Virus record (IMG/VR): IMGVR_UViG_3300032053_000016
Location: 43,402 to 107,401 of that record
Length of the DNA: 64,000 nucleotides
Reading direction: 5' to 3' (one strand)
DNA from: a virus
Positions 8,483 to 16,288 of this stretch are shown piece by piece; position 1 is the stretch's first letter; each line of letters starts with the position of its first letter. Position numbers and translations under genes: made by a program. A model generated the notes under the pieces. It did not search any database. It had not been told where the DNA came from and saw only the letters and a program-made list of their open reading frames with translations.

Positions 8483-8970
8483 GTAGTCGACTCTACGTCG
8501 ATCGTTGGCAGTGTTGGACTCTCAGTTTCTTTGAGGTTGTCGATCAACCACTTTGCGAACGTGTCGTTGCACAGCGCCATCGGTCGGCAACTGCGTATGT
8601 GTTCGACACACTCTTCACCAGACCACCCAGTGCGCAAATGAAGTGCCATGGCTGTCACCATGCCGGATCGGTTGAGGCCGGCCATGCATGTGACAAGCAC
8701 CCTCTTGTCTTTGTCAAGCAGTTGAGCGACACGTTGTGCAGCAAGGATCCACGTCGGCAAGAAGCGCATCATGCGGTTGACTCGCACGTCATCGTCCCCA
8801 GGCGCGCAGATCACCTGAACGCCTGGGTACAGCTCTTCGTTTTGATTCTCGCCTGCTGCAAGGACGAGCACGTCAAACCCACGTTTTGCGAGCTCGTCCC
8901 CGTACGGGGGATAAGCGCCTTGATACAACCCTTCGTAGATCTGATTCACGTCGATCGATGGCATGTTCAC
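8479..8970 (-). CDS. Dual-specificity/tyrosine-type protein phosphatase
   Basis: The 163-residue protein carries the cysteine phosphatase signature C-x5-R-S in 'VTCMAGLNRSGMVTA' (about 113-127). The Cys is the nucleophile and the Arg binds phosphate. The residue before Cys is Thr rather than the usual His, a conservative departure also seen in some atypical members. An Asp-rich loop upstream (GDDDVR, about 78-83) could supply the general acid. The family removes phosphate from Ser/Thr/Tyr or from nucleotides or RNA caps. Start is GTG 8970, or ATG two codons later. It lies opposite the kinase-like gene, a suggestive pairing but not proof of a shared target. Confidence 0.8.
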   Translation of the reverse strand: MNMPSIDVNQIYEGLYQGAYPPYGDELAKRGFDVLVLAAGENQNEELYPGVQVICAPGDDDVRVNRMMRFLPTWILAAQRVAQLLDKDKRVLVTCMAGLNRSGMVTAMALHLRTGWSGEECVEHIRSCRPMALCNDTFAKWLIDNLKETESPTLPTIDVESTT

Positions 8971-8977
8971 ACTCTAG

Positions 8978-9322
8978 TCAACGGCATGCCAACGGCAACC
9001 CTAGACAGAGTTCTTGGAACACTTCGATCGGCTCAAGAACAACGCACGTGAGATCGTCGCCCATGTCCGGCTCGTAGAAGCGTGAAATGGCTAAACCGTG
9101 TTCACTGAGCTCGCTGAGTTCCTCGGCACGATGCCAGAGCGCTCGAAGCGCTTCTTCGTCTGAGGCTGTGATACACACAACCACGTTTGAGCTGCGTTCC
9201 CAGGCCTCGAAGGTGCTTGGGTACTCACGCGCGAACGTTGCCATCCCATGCACCAACTGCGCCGCCTGTGAGCCGTGTCGCAGGTCAGCGCGTGTGACGA
9301 GGTAAAGCTTGCCAGTGGTCAT
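8978..9322 (-). CDS. Pth2-type peptidyl-tRNA hydrolase
   Basis: The 114-residue length and motif order match the PTH2 family (archaeal/eukaryotic-type peptidyl-tRNA hydrolase, about 115-120 residues). An N-terminal strand 'KLYLVTRADLRHG' is followed by 'QAAQLVHG', and 'TFEAWERSSNVVV' precedes the 'ASDEEAL' helix. The family frees tRNA from stalled peptidyl-tRNA. Bacteria normally use the unrelated Pth1, so a phage Pth2 is notable. It could protect tRNA supply late in infection (inference). It overlaps the upstream gene by ATGA. Confidence 0.75.
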   Translation of the reverse strand: MTTGKLYLVTRADLRHGSQAAQLVHGMATFAREYPSTFEAWERSSNVVVCITASDEEALRALWHRAEELSELSEHGLAISRFYEPDMGDDLTCVVLEPIEVFQELCLGLPLACR

Positions 9323-9651
9323 TCAGCAGCCTCAACCTTCTCACGCTTGACGTGTGGTTCCTTCTTGATCCATATGACGAGAGCTTTTACTTCGTCGTAT
9401 ATCTCACGCGGGACAGAGTGGTACCTCCCATCTGCGATCGGCTTCAGATGCTCGGGGAACGCCCCAATGCTCCACAATCGGTCTTCCACCAAGACAGCCA
9501 ACGGGTTGTCGTTTGAGCAACGTTCCATCTTGGCGTAAGGCACACCTCTCACAAGCCCGTATGCGATGTGCTCCGCTCGACCCCACGTGTTCCACGGGCC
9601 AAACAGCTTCGTCATCTTCGCAAACGCTTCGTATTTCTTCATCTTCAACAT
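9319..9651 (-). CDS. Protein of unknown function
   Basis: This is a 110-residue protein starting at ATG 9651 (a second ATG lies three codons on). It contains an aromatic segment 'LFGPWNTWGRAEHIAYGLV' and a charged C-terminus. No known family is recognised. It is the first gene after the tRNA-like locus in the direction of transcription and is coupled to the Pth2 gene by an ATGA overlap. Confidence 0.55.
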   Translation of the reverse strand: MLKMKKYEAFAKMTKLFGPWNTWGRAEHIAYGLVRGVPYAKMERCSNDNPLAVLVEDRLWSIGAFPEHLKPIADGRYHSVPREIYDEVKALVIWIKKEPHVKREKVEAAE

Positions 9652-9775
9652 GGTCTTTTCCTTTCAAGTCACATCGTCACGCGTTTTCACACGGATGAGA
9701 CTCGGAGGACCACGTGGCCGATGGTTATAGCGATAGCTGGATGTTCATGATGCCTTAGATAGTAGTCTGTTTAGC

Positions 9776-9852
9776 GCGCCCGACCGGATTCGAACCGGTG
9801 ATATGAAGGTCTATTAGTCTTCATGCTTTAGGCCGGACTAAGCAACGGGCGC
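9776..9852 (-). tRNA. tRNA-like gene with 10-nt anticodon loop, identity unclear
   Basis: On the minus strand the acceptor stem GCGCCCG (9852-9846) pairs with CGGGCGC (9782-9776). TT occupies positions 8-9. The D arm is GCTT/AAGC with a GG-containing loop. The T arm is ACCGG-TTCGAAT-CCGGT (9799-9783), a perfect consensus. The anticodon stem TGAAG (9823-9819) pairs with CTTCA (9808-9804) but encloses ten bases, ACTAATAGAC, instead of seven. A U33-like T followed by AAT would suggest an Ile(AAU)-like reading, but the frame of the loop is ambiguous. CCA is not encoded. It could be a working unusual tRNA, a decayed one, or an intron scar. Confidence 0.75.
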
Positions 9853-9895
9853 AAGTGTCTTTGTTTACGGTGAAATTCGGTGTTAGCTGAGCAGT

Positions 9896-9935
9896 CTATT
9901 CTTCATGAATCAGATGCTACGTCTCTGAAGAATAG
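9896..9935. terminator. 10-bp hairpin between endonuclease and tRNA-like gene
   Basis: CTATTCTTCA (9896-9905) and TGAAGAATAG (9926-9935) are perfect inverted repeats around a 20-base loop, lying just after the stop of the minus-strand endonuclease gene. It is AT-rich and lacks a T tract, so a rho-independent terminator is doubtful. An RNA-processing hairpin upstream of the tRNA is equally possible. Confidence 0.4.
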
Positions 9936-9939
9936 AGAG

Positions 9940-10578
9940 TCACTCTGCGAAATACAACGGATTGCTCTTGAGCAAGACACGTAGACGATACATCTCGTTA
10001 CGTGACATGTTGATCCCCAGTTCGCTCAACTCTGTCTCGACCAGTAACCGCAAATCGACAGCTGGATTCGCTGCTCGAACACGGTCGATTTTCTCAGGCT
10101 GCAGCTTGTTGGTCCATGCTGACTTGATCTCTATGTAGCAATTCCAACTCTTCACCCAGAAATCCGGAAAGTACCTGTGAGACTTTCCGTTGTCATCTTG
10201 CCAACGAAGCATACCGACATGTGAAGCAAGTTCAAGTCCATGTTGCAAGGCCCAATTCGCAAACAACACTTCATACAGTCCTTGACAGCGATACGGTCCC
10301 ACTGTGTACCATTTGGACTTGTTTCCTCTTTGTGTGTTCGCGCAGAGTTTGCTGCAGAATTTCCTTGGTTGAGATTGCCAATACGATACAGTAACTCCAC
10401 ATGCCAAACACGATGATTGCTTCGTGTTTTCGACGCGTCGTCGTGCTTTAATGGAGCACGAGACACCGCAATACTGCAATGGGTTCTTGTTATACCTCCA
10501 CGCGAGATATGAGCATCCACAATAGTCACAGTTATGCGGTGTGTCTCGGTATTGCTTGTTTCTAAGTTCTTGACTCAC
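9940..10578 (-). CDS. Zinc-finger PD-(D/E)XK endonuclease, probable homing endonuclease
   Basis: The 212-residue protein has two Cys4-type zinc fingers in the N-terminal half (CDYCG..YCGVSC and CLACG..FCSKLC). A restriction-like nuclease domain follows, with 'GLYEVLFANW' (about 99-108), 'RYFPDFWV' (about 135-142) and 'YIEIKSAW' (about 147-154), giving the E...PD...ExK catalytic set. This matches the nuclease half of the 61437-62411 protein and the stand-alone 62408-62818 protein. Free-standing homing nucleases of this kind spread by cutting allelic sites. Start GTG overlaps the dehydrogenase stop (GTGA). It directly follows a UGD-like gene that lacks its C-terminal domain and sits beside the tRNA-like gene. 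Confidence 0.75.
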   Translation of the reverse strand: MSQELRNKQYRDTPHNCDYCGCSYLAWRYNKNPLQYCGVSCSIKARRRVENTKQSSCLACGVTVSYWQSQPRKFCSKLCANTQRGNKSKWYTVGPYRCQGLYEVLFANWALQHGLELASHVGMLRWQDDNGKSHRYFPDFWVKSWNCYIEIKSAWTNKLQPEKIDRVRAANPAVDLRLLVETELSELGINMSRNEMYRLRVLLKSNPLYFAE

Positions 10579-11531
10579 TTCTTCTTAGATACGGCTCGTC
10601 CTACTAAACGTTCCCAATCACGCTGAGGGCGGACTTCGAGGTTCTTCTCCCAAGCGCCGCGCATGACTTTAGGGTCAACGCCATTTTCCTTGGCGACGCA
10701 CATCAACGCATTGAGGTCCTTGATGAAGCAGCTCCCCGCCCATCCCATTGCTGACTCGCCCGTGTCATCCGCCGGCATCGGCCCAGGGACCTTCCAGTGC
10801 GAAGTTCCCAGGCGCGCGTCTAGAGTCGCGTACTCGATCACCTTGTCGTAGTCGATGTTTGCCCCATTGGCGTCGAGCGCGTTGCAGATCTGGTAGAACT
10901 CGTTCGCCAAAGACACCTTGCATGCGAGGTGGATGTTTGTGACGTATTTAACCATCTCGGCCGTCGTGCTCGACGTTTTGATGATCGGGACGTTGGGAAA
11001 TGCCGTCTCGAAGACTTGTTTCACCCTGTTGATGTGAGGTCGAGGGCCACCGAGAACGATCCGATCCTGATTCCGCATGTCGTTAAGCGCGGACGCTTCG
11101 CGGAGGAACTCCGGACAGAAGACGACTCGAAGCCCGGTGTCCTTGAAGGCCTTGTTCCAGCGTTCGGTCGACCCCGGAGGGACCGTCGACTTCACGACCG
11201 CGACGCGCTCTCCGGGGACGTTCGCGAGCTCCTTCAGCACACCTTCGACGATACTGAGGTCGGCTGAGCCGTCCTCGTACATGGGAGTAGGCACGCACAC
11301 GAAGTAGACGCCCGTGAAGTCCTTAAGAGCGGCGCATGCCGCAACGAAAATCTGAGTGGCAGTAGGCCCCACAAGGCCTGGCATGTCAGCCGCTGCGAAA
11401 CGACCATCGCCGCCTACAGCGACCTTACCGGTCTTGTCGTACACATAGACGTCAAAGCCACGTTCCGACATAACAGTGGTAAGCGAGCCGCCGACAAAAC
11501 CCTGCCCGATGACCGCGATGCTTTTCTTCAC
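10575..11531 (-). CDS. UDP-glucose/GDP-mannose dehydrogenase family enzyme, C-terminal domain absent
   Basis: The 318-residue protein has an N-terminal NAD-binding motif 'GQGFVGG' (about 9-15), the 'KSTVPPGST' loop (114-122), the 'FCPEFLREASAL' substrate loop (138-149) and the active-site cysteine in 'GSCFIKDLNAL' (Cys268). The family oxidises UDP-glucose to UDP-glucuronate or GDP-mannose to GDP-mannuronate. Usual length is about 430 residues; the C-terminal nucleotide-sugar-binding domain is missing and its coding sequence is not seen downstream. It may work as a short form, need a partner, or have lost its tail when the adjacent endonuclease arrived. Start GTG 11531. Confidence 0.82.
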   Translation of the reverse strand: MKKSIAVIGQGFVGGSLTTVMSERGFDVYVYDKTGKVAVGGDGRFAAADMPGLVGPTATQIFVAACAALKDFTGVYFVCVPTPMYEDGSADLSIVEGVLKELANVPGERVAVVKSTVPPGSTERWNKAFKDTGLRVVFCPEFLREASALNDMRNQDRIVLGGPRPHINRVKQVFETAFPNVPIIKTSSTTAEMVKYVTNIHLACKVSLANEFYQICNALDANGANIDYDKVIEYATLDARLGTSHWKVPGPMPADDTGESAMGWAGSCFIKDLNALMCVAKENGVDPKVMRGAWEKNLEVRPQRDWERLVGRAVSKKK

Positions 11532-11540
11532 ACCGGCAAA

Positions 11541-12395
11541 TTAGTCGAGGTTGGGCAAAATGGTGGATGTCCACCAATGTTCAATCTCGGCATCTTGCTT
11601 GTTGCGTTGTGGCGTGAGATCCTGCATTACTTGGAGAAGATCGTCTACGTGTTGATTTGCCCAAGCCACTGCTTTTGACTTGTTTGTGCTGCCGCTTTGG
11701 ATCGCAACCATCAAAGCCTTGAACAACGGGTGGTAAGCATCTTCACGGAAGAGATCGTCAAACGACCTTTTGGTCTTCACATCGTCGCTGTACGCTCGAT
11801 CGAACCCGTTGAAAGCGGCGTCCACGATCATGTCACGCACGTCATCGTGGCCCCAATTGCCTGGATCTCCAGCTGCAGCGATCGCCTTGTCGCCCGCCGC
11901 AAGCGCGCCCGCGATGTCGAAGCCCACGGGCCCGAGGTAGGCGGCTCTGAGGAAGTCAGGATGCTTCGCTCGCCCTGCCGTGTCAGCTTCAAGCTCGACC
12001 AGATTGGGGTTATCTTTGTTTTGATCGAAGTAGCGTTTGATTACCTGCTGCGCAGCAGGACTGACGCTGTAATCGGCAAATACACTCTTCCAATACTCAA
12101 GGGCAGCAGCTAGCAAAACGATAGAAACAACAGCATTCTCGGCGTACAGACGGTGAAGTCTGTAGTTTGCATCGTATTCACTGACAGCTTGCGCCAAACC
12201 CAACACCTTGGGGATCGGAACACCCTCGTGATTCACGATCTCGGACGTTGAGATCGCGATCAGCGATGTCATCCTGCCGTTCATGTATGACACGATCGCA
12301 ACACGGTCAAGCTGTCTGTTCGCTAGATCCATGACATTTGCTTCCTCAATGAGCTGTCGGTGGATGAGCTCACGCAGTTCGTTGAGGGTCAACAC
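11541..12395 (-). CDS. Helical protein with N-terminal (L/I)xE tag, possible internal head protein
   Basis: This 284-residue protein, with GTG start 12395, opens with a basic amphipathic helix (MLTLNELRELIHRQ then LIEEA), again ending in an LxE triplet like the products at 6852 and 7328. The rest is mostly helical, with an Ala-rich stretch at about 165-176 and a C-terminal Trp-rich end. No family or catalytic motif is recognised. The tag suggests capsid targeting by analogy with T4 internal proteins, which is an inference. It has a 9-base gap to the dehydrogenase start and does not look like a glycan enzyme. Confidence 0.55.
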   Translation of the reverse strand: MLTLNELRELIHRQLIEEANVMDLANRQLDRVAIVSYMNGRMTSLIAISTSEIVNHEGVPIPKVLGLAQAVSEYDANYRLHRLYAENAVVSIVLLAAALEYWKSVFADYSVSPAAQQVIKRYFDQNKDNPNLVELEADTAGRAKHPDFLRAAYLGPVGFDIAGALAAGDKAIAAAGDPGNWGHDDVRDMIVDAAFNGFDRAYSDDVKTKRSFDDLFREDAYHPLFKALMVAIQSGSTNKSKAVAWANQHVDDLLQVMQDLTPQRNKQDAEIEHWWTSTILPNLD

Positions 12396-12413
12396 ATCGT
12401 TAGGTATGTTTTG

Positions 12414-13112
12414 TCAGATGATGTTCATGTCGAGGACGCTGACGATCGCGATGTGTCGTTCGTCACCCAGATCAAGGCAAATCTCAACGTCGTTGGTCAA
12501 CCTGTTGGTCTCGTAGATCTTGAAACCACCAGCTAACGTGCCGTAATGTTGCAATCCTCCTGGAAAAGAAGGCCTGTACATAACGCAGGCCTCCAGAATG
12601 CACCTCACGTTAGGACCGACGTAGATCTTGTTGGGTGTAACCCCGTGTTGCTTGCGCAGTTCGTTGCTCGCATCGACGATGGTCTCGATGAGCGTCTCGT
12701 ACCATTCGCGAACCGTTCCGGTGAAGACGGGTCCCATTGAGAGACTCGAGGTGAGGTCGATAGGATTACCTGTGAGCTTATTGATGAACTTTCCAGGTGC
12801 GCGAGACCAGAACATCCGAAGTTGGTAGACCTCCTGCGAAGGAGGAGCAATGGATGCGATCTTCCCACAGATCATTCCCTCCATGTAAAAGAGATCAGCC
12901 TTCACATCCTCAGCCAGGAACTTCAACCGCACGGATTCAAGAACTTTTTCAGCGGCTTTCAACGAAGGCATCCTAGTGGCGTACCTGATCTCGTAGCTGT
13001 CTGCGCTTGGCATCTGAGCAGCATAGTCACAGATGTTTTCGAACGTGACGATGACCGCGTTGTCGACAAACTGATCTTCTTTGTCTTGTCTGTATCTGTC
13101 GATGAACTTCAC
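12414..13112 (-). CDS. Protein of unknown function
   Basis: This is a 232-residue protein with a GTG start overlapping the upstream glycosyltransferase by GTGA. It is a mixed alpha/beta protein. The C-terminal third (TPNKIYVGPNV ... LAGGFKIYETNRL) recalls the beta-rich A-domain of HK97-fold capsid-type proteins, but the likeness is weak and the protein is too short for a T4-type major capsid protein. I would not assign a function. Confidence 0.5.
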   Translation of the reverse strand: MKFIDRYRQDKEDQFVDNAVIVTFENICDYAAQMPSADSYEIRYATRMPSLKAAEKVLESVRLKFLAEDVKADLFYMEGMICGKIASIAPPSQEVYQLRMFWSRAPGKFINKLTGNPIDLTSSLSMGPVFTGTVREWYETLIETIVDASNELRKQHGVTPNKIYVGPNVRCILEACVMYRPSFPGGLQHYGTLAGGFKIYETNRLTNDVEICLDLGDERHIAIVSVLDMNII

Positions 13113-14098
13113 AAGTACCTTGTTCTTTCTATGGTGCCGCTCAAACTAGCACCGACGAACTCGTCGACAGTCTTCGCGGCATATTCTCCAACGGCCTCAT
13201 GACTCATGAGCGGTCGCAAGGCGGCAGCTCGTTTCCCAAGATCGGTGCGGATCGCTGGATGATCCAACAGATGATCAATGCGTGCTTCGAGCGTCTCGTA
13301 CTCGTAATCAGGCCCAAGTGACGCGTAGTGCTCCCATTCTTTCAGCGGCCAGCAGCAGTTGTTCTGCGGCAAGGCAAGGATGCATTTACCAAGCACTAAG
13401 AACTCGTAGAACTTGCGACTTGATACTCCAATGCCGGGGAAATCGAGACACACCTTCGTGCGATTGATGACGCTGTAGTACTCGTCTGGCGGCATGAGAC
13501 CGTCGTAGGTGACGATGTTGAGATCCTTGCGTCGCTCCTTGATCTCAAGCAGTTTTGCGTAGCCGATGCGACGGTTGGTTGGCCAGTGTTGATTGGTGTT
13601 GCGACTCTTTGGCCAGCAGTACGGCTTGTTGTGATCGTGAACCTTACCGCCAACGAAGAGCACGTCGATGTCCTGTTCGACCTTCGGAAGCGTGTCAGCC
13701 ACCTTGAAGATGCGATCCGGGTCGTTCGTCATGAGGGCAAGCGGGTAGACATCCTCCTTGAACGGGTAGAACACGCGTTGCTCGGACGTGCTCCCATGTT
13801 GAATCTTTAAGACCATGTAGTCTGTGACCTTGTAGTGGTCGATCAGGTTCTGGAAACGCGGCCAGTTGAGCTTGATGTCGAACGGGGTGCCACCCGATCC
13901 GTCGTCGCCGTCGAAGAAGCACAGGAAGTTCTTGCCGTCGCGTTCGTACAAGAAGCACGACCAATTCTTGTTCAACGTGCTGGATGACATGTTCGCGTCC
14001 TGAACCGCTTCAGGAGCGTGCTTCTTGTAGAACTTCGTCAAGAAGTGAACGAAGTGATCGCGATCGTCAATACCGTAACGCGTGATCTTGCCGATCAT
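13109..14098 (-). CDS. Glycosyltransferase, GT-B fold (GT1/exostosin-like C-terminal motif)
   Basis: The 329-residue protein has a typical GT-B C-terminal donor-binding segment: a strand 'KVCLDFPGIG' followed by 'SSRKFYEFLVLGKCILALP' (about 220-250), equivalent to the E-x7-E region of GT4 enzymes. An internal 'IDVLFVGGKV' marks the start of the second Rossmann domain. The N-terminal third is divergent and contains an Asp/Gly-rich loop. ATG start 14098 overlaps the Dam gene's stop by ATGA. It is the most downstream glycosyltransferase of the 28-kb glycan block. Donor and acceptor are unknown. Confidence 0.7.
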   Translation of the reverse strand: MIGKITRYGIDDRDHFVHFLTKFYKKHAPEAVQDANMSSSTLNKNWSCFLYERDGKNFLCFFDGDDGSGGTPFDIKLNWPRFQNLIDHYKVTDYMVLKIQHGSTSEQRVFYPFKEDVYPLALMTNDPDRIFKVADTLPKVEQDIDVLFVGGKVHDHNKPYCWPKSRNTNQHWPTNRRIGYAKLLEIKERRKDLNIVTYDGLMPPDEYYSVINRTKVCLDFPGIGVSSRKFYEFLVLGKCILALPQNNCCWPLKEWEHYASLGPDYEYETLEARIDHLLDHPAIRTDLGKRAAALRPLMSHEAVGEYAAKTVDEFVGASLSGTIERTRYL

Positions 14099-14823
14099 GT
14101 TTCCCTCGTGTAGATCAGCTCTTTGCTGTGGTGGTGGTTGTCCGACTTGCGTCGACTGGTGACAGTTGTCCTAAACGGTTCGAAGGGAAGCCAGTCGGGG
14201 ATTGTGCCTGTCTTGGGACATTCGGCCTCACACACGATGACCTGCCCTCGCAGATCAGCGATTTGACCCGTCAAACGTGTGTAATCTAACGTTTTCGCAC
14301 GGTACTGGTAGTTGTACTGATACGGAGGGTCGACGAACCATGTGCCTTCAACACCAGGTTTCAGAAGCTCGAGGCCATCGACTCGAACCTTCCAGTGCTT
14401 GATGAGGTGGAACTCGCTCGCGACACGACTTCTCGTGTTCTCGGTCCACTGCCCTGACTTGTTTCCCCACGACGAGACCGTCCAGCAGCTGCCGACGTTG
14501 TTCGTTCTCTGCCACGTCTTCATGAGCAGTTCTTGACCACGGTTCATGCCGAGCTCACGCACATCCGTCCCCTCAGGGATGTTGATAGGCATCTCACGGA
14601 TGCTCGCCTCGGTGGCTTCCTCGATGAGCCACCACCACAGCGCGCACACATGCTCGTCAGACTCAGCGAGCAACACGTCTTTGCGATGGTGTCGCAACGA
14701 GTAACCAGCACTGCCCGCGAACGGCTCGATGATCATGTCATGCGTCGGCGCGGGGTAATGCTTTGCTGCTGTCCATTTCGAGCCGAACCACTTGAAGAGT
14801 GGACCTGTGATCGTGTCACTCAT
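14095..14823 (-). CDS. Dam-type DNA adenine-N6 methyltransferase
   Basis: The 242-residue protein has the D12-class (alpha) order. 'FKWFGSKW' (10-17) is the X motif, 'IIEPFAGSAGYS' (31-42) is the SAM-binding FxGxG loop, and the catalytic 'FVDPPYQ' (DPPY motif) follows in the second half. Such enzymes methylate adenine in short sites such as GATC, protecting phage DNA from host restriction or altering gene control. Length is slightly short of Dam (about 270). It sits among sugar genes with ATGA overlaps on both sides. Target site is unknown. Confidence 0.87.
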   Translation of the reverse strand: MSDTITGPLFKWFGSKWTAAKHYPAPTHDMIIEPFAGSAGYSLRHHRKDVLLAESDEHVCALWWWLIEEATEASIREMPINIPEGTDVRELGMNRGQELLMKTWQRTNNVGSCWTVSSWGNKSGQWTENTRSRVASEFHLIKHWKVRVDGLELLKPGVEGTWFVDPPYQYNYQYRAKTLDYTRLTGQIADLRGQVIVCEAECPKTGTIPDWLPFEPFRTTVTSRRKSDNHHHSKELIYTRET

Positions 14824-15485
14824 GTTTTCTTCTTTCGAATCATGCTCGTCATGCTGTTGTCAGACGTGTAATCGTACGAATGTTCTTTCGGCAACCGCAC
14901 CCAGATCGTCACGTGTTTGACGTCTTGACGAAGCGTCTCGAACACGTGACGGCTCACGTACTTGCTGTGGAAATCCTTCTCGTACTTCAGTGACTCGATC
15001 ATTCTGAAGGTTGTGTGAACGAGCTTTTCGTTGTGGGCGTCAGCGGAGCAACTTTCAAGCTTTGGCAGGAAGCTCGTGTGGATGTCCTCAACAACGTAGA
15101 ACCCATCCGGCTTCACATGACTCCACAGTTTAGAAAAAGTCGACTGTTGATGCTTCATCATGTGACTACCGTCGTCAACGATAAGGTCCCATGGGCCATG
15201 CTTTTCAGAGAGTTTCACTAGCTCGTTCGTGTCGTTCGCGTCGATCTTGTGAAGTGTAACACCGTCGATGTCCCCGCAACGCTTGATGTCCAGATCGACG
15301 CCATGGATCTCCGCATTTGGAAAGTACTCACGCCACATGCGTAGACTTGCGCCAAAGAACACGCCGATCTCCAAAACCTTCAATGGCTCAGATCTGCGGT
15401 CCTCTAGTCTACGCTCGTAAACTTCGCAGTACCCGTGGTTCGCCTTGTCAGTTCCATGCTTGACAGCAATGTCGTGTAGGTTCAC
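14820..15485 (-). CDS. Class I SAM methyltransferase, macrocin-O-methyltransferase-like
   Basis: The 221-residue protein begins with a 'KHGTDKANHGYCEVYE' segment typical of TylF/cephalosporin-hydroxylase-like methyltransferases. The SAM loop 'VLEIGVFFGAS' (about 37-47), an acidic 'HGVDLD' strand end, and 'WDLIVDDGSHMMKHQ' follow; the D-D-G-S-H motif provides metal and substrate ligands. The family methylates sugar hydroxyls. Together with the surrounding glycosyltransferases this points to glycan O-methylation. GTG start, GTGA overlap with the upstream methyltransferase. Confidence 0.75.
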   Translation of the reverse strand: MNLHDIAVKHGTDKANHGYCEVYERRLEDRRSEPLKVLEIGVFFGASLRMWREYFPNAEIHGVDLDIKRCGDIDGVTLHKIDANDTNELVKLSEKHGPWDLIVDDGSHMMKHQQSTFSKLWSHVKPDGFYVVEDIHTSFLPKLESCSADAHNEKLVHTTFRMIESLKYEKDFHSKYVSRHVFETLRQDVKHVTIWVRLPKEHSYDYTSDNSMTSMIRKKKT

Positions 15486-16288
15486 TTTCTCTCCAAAATG
15501 ATGAAGTTTTGATCGTACTTCCCACTCGAGAACCTCCCGCGCTCCAACGCGTTGAACCCCTGCATCTTGTCGATGACGTCGGCGACAACAGGCTGACGGA
15601 TGTGACCGAGTGGGTCGTCAGGTTGAGGCACGCCACCGTGTGGGAGCGCTTTCACAGGGAAGGTGATCAGCACACGCGCGTCTAGACGCGTGATGTCGTG
15701 AAGGTCAGCGATGATGTTGTCTTCGGCAGTCTGATCGACATGCTCCAACACCTCGGTCAACGTCACCACGTCAAACGTTGTGTCGTACGTGTCGCGAAGA
15801 CGATCGAAGCGAACGTCAAAGTGCTTCACATCCACACCAAGCAACGTCAACAGCTTGTTGTAACAGGGTGAGAAGTCGCACGTGTGAAGGTTGAGATCGT
15901 ACCTGTAGTGATCGCGGTAGAGCAAGGCTCCGTGACACCCATGCGCTGGAGCGATGTCAAGCAGCCTTCCTGTATGTGCTGCGTTTGGAAAGAAGCGAGC
16001 GTTAGCGAACTCCGGTCGTGGAAACGTCCTCCCGTTCCTCCACGTTGGGTCGACGAACTCACGTTGAGCCCACACCTTCAACGTGTCGCGTTCGTCTGTA
16101 GAGAGCGCGAAGTACACACTCAAGAAATCGTCGAACTGCGCCTTGATCCTCGCACCCGTCTCAGCGTCCATCGTGGCGAACGCAACGAGTTCATCGTGAG
16201 AGTAAGGGCTCATGGCATCACCGCCCCAGTCGATGCGGCCATTCGCGAGCTCGGAAGCGCCGAGACGCTTGAGAATGTCGTCGTTCAT
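15482..16288 (-). CDS. Class I SAM-dependent methyltransferase
   Basis: The 268-residue protein has a SAM-binding core in the centre: 'GRLLDIAPAHGCHG' (about 107-120) as motif I, then an acidic strand end, and 'FDVVTLTEVLEHV' (about 171-183), the classic post-motif seen in Methyltransf_11/23 enzymes. The N-terminal 100 residues are a helical extension. Substrate is not clear; the location between a sugar methyltransferase and a glycosyltransferase suggests a glycan or lipid-linked sugar. It shares one base with the upstream stop (TGATG). Confidence 0.75.
   Translation of the reverse strand: MNDDILKRLGASELANGRIDWGGDAMSPYSHDELVAFATMDAETGARIKAQFDDFLSVYFALSTDERDTLKVWAQREFVDPTWRNGRTFPRPEFANARFFPNAAHTGRLLDIAPAHGCHGALLYRDHYRYDLNLHTCDFSPCYNKLLTLLGVDVKHFDVRFDRLRDTYDTTFDVVTLTEVLEHVDQTAEDNIIADLHDITRLDARVLITFPVKALPHGGVPQPDDPLGHIRQPVVADVIDKMQGFNALERGRFSSGKYDQNFIILERK

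Noticed and set aside
12414-13112. Capsid-like protein
   Set aside because: The C-terminal strands resemble an HK97-type A-domain, but the protein is short and lies in a glycan block. The likeness is too weak to call.
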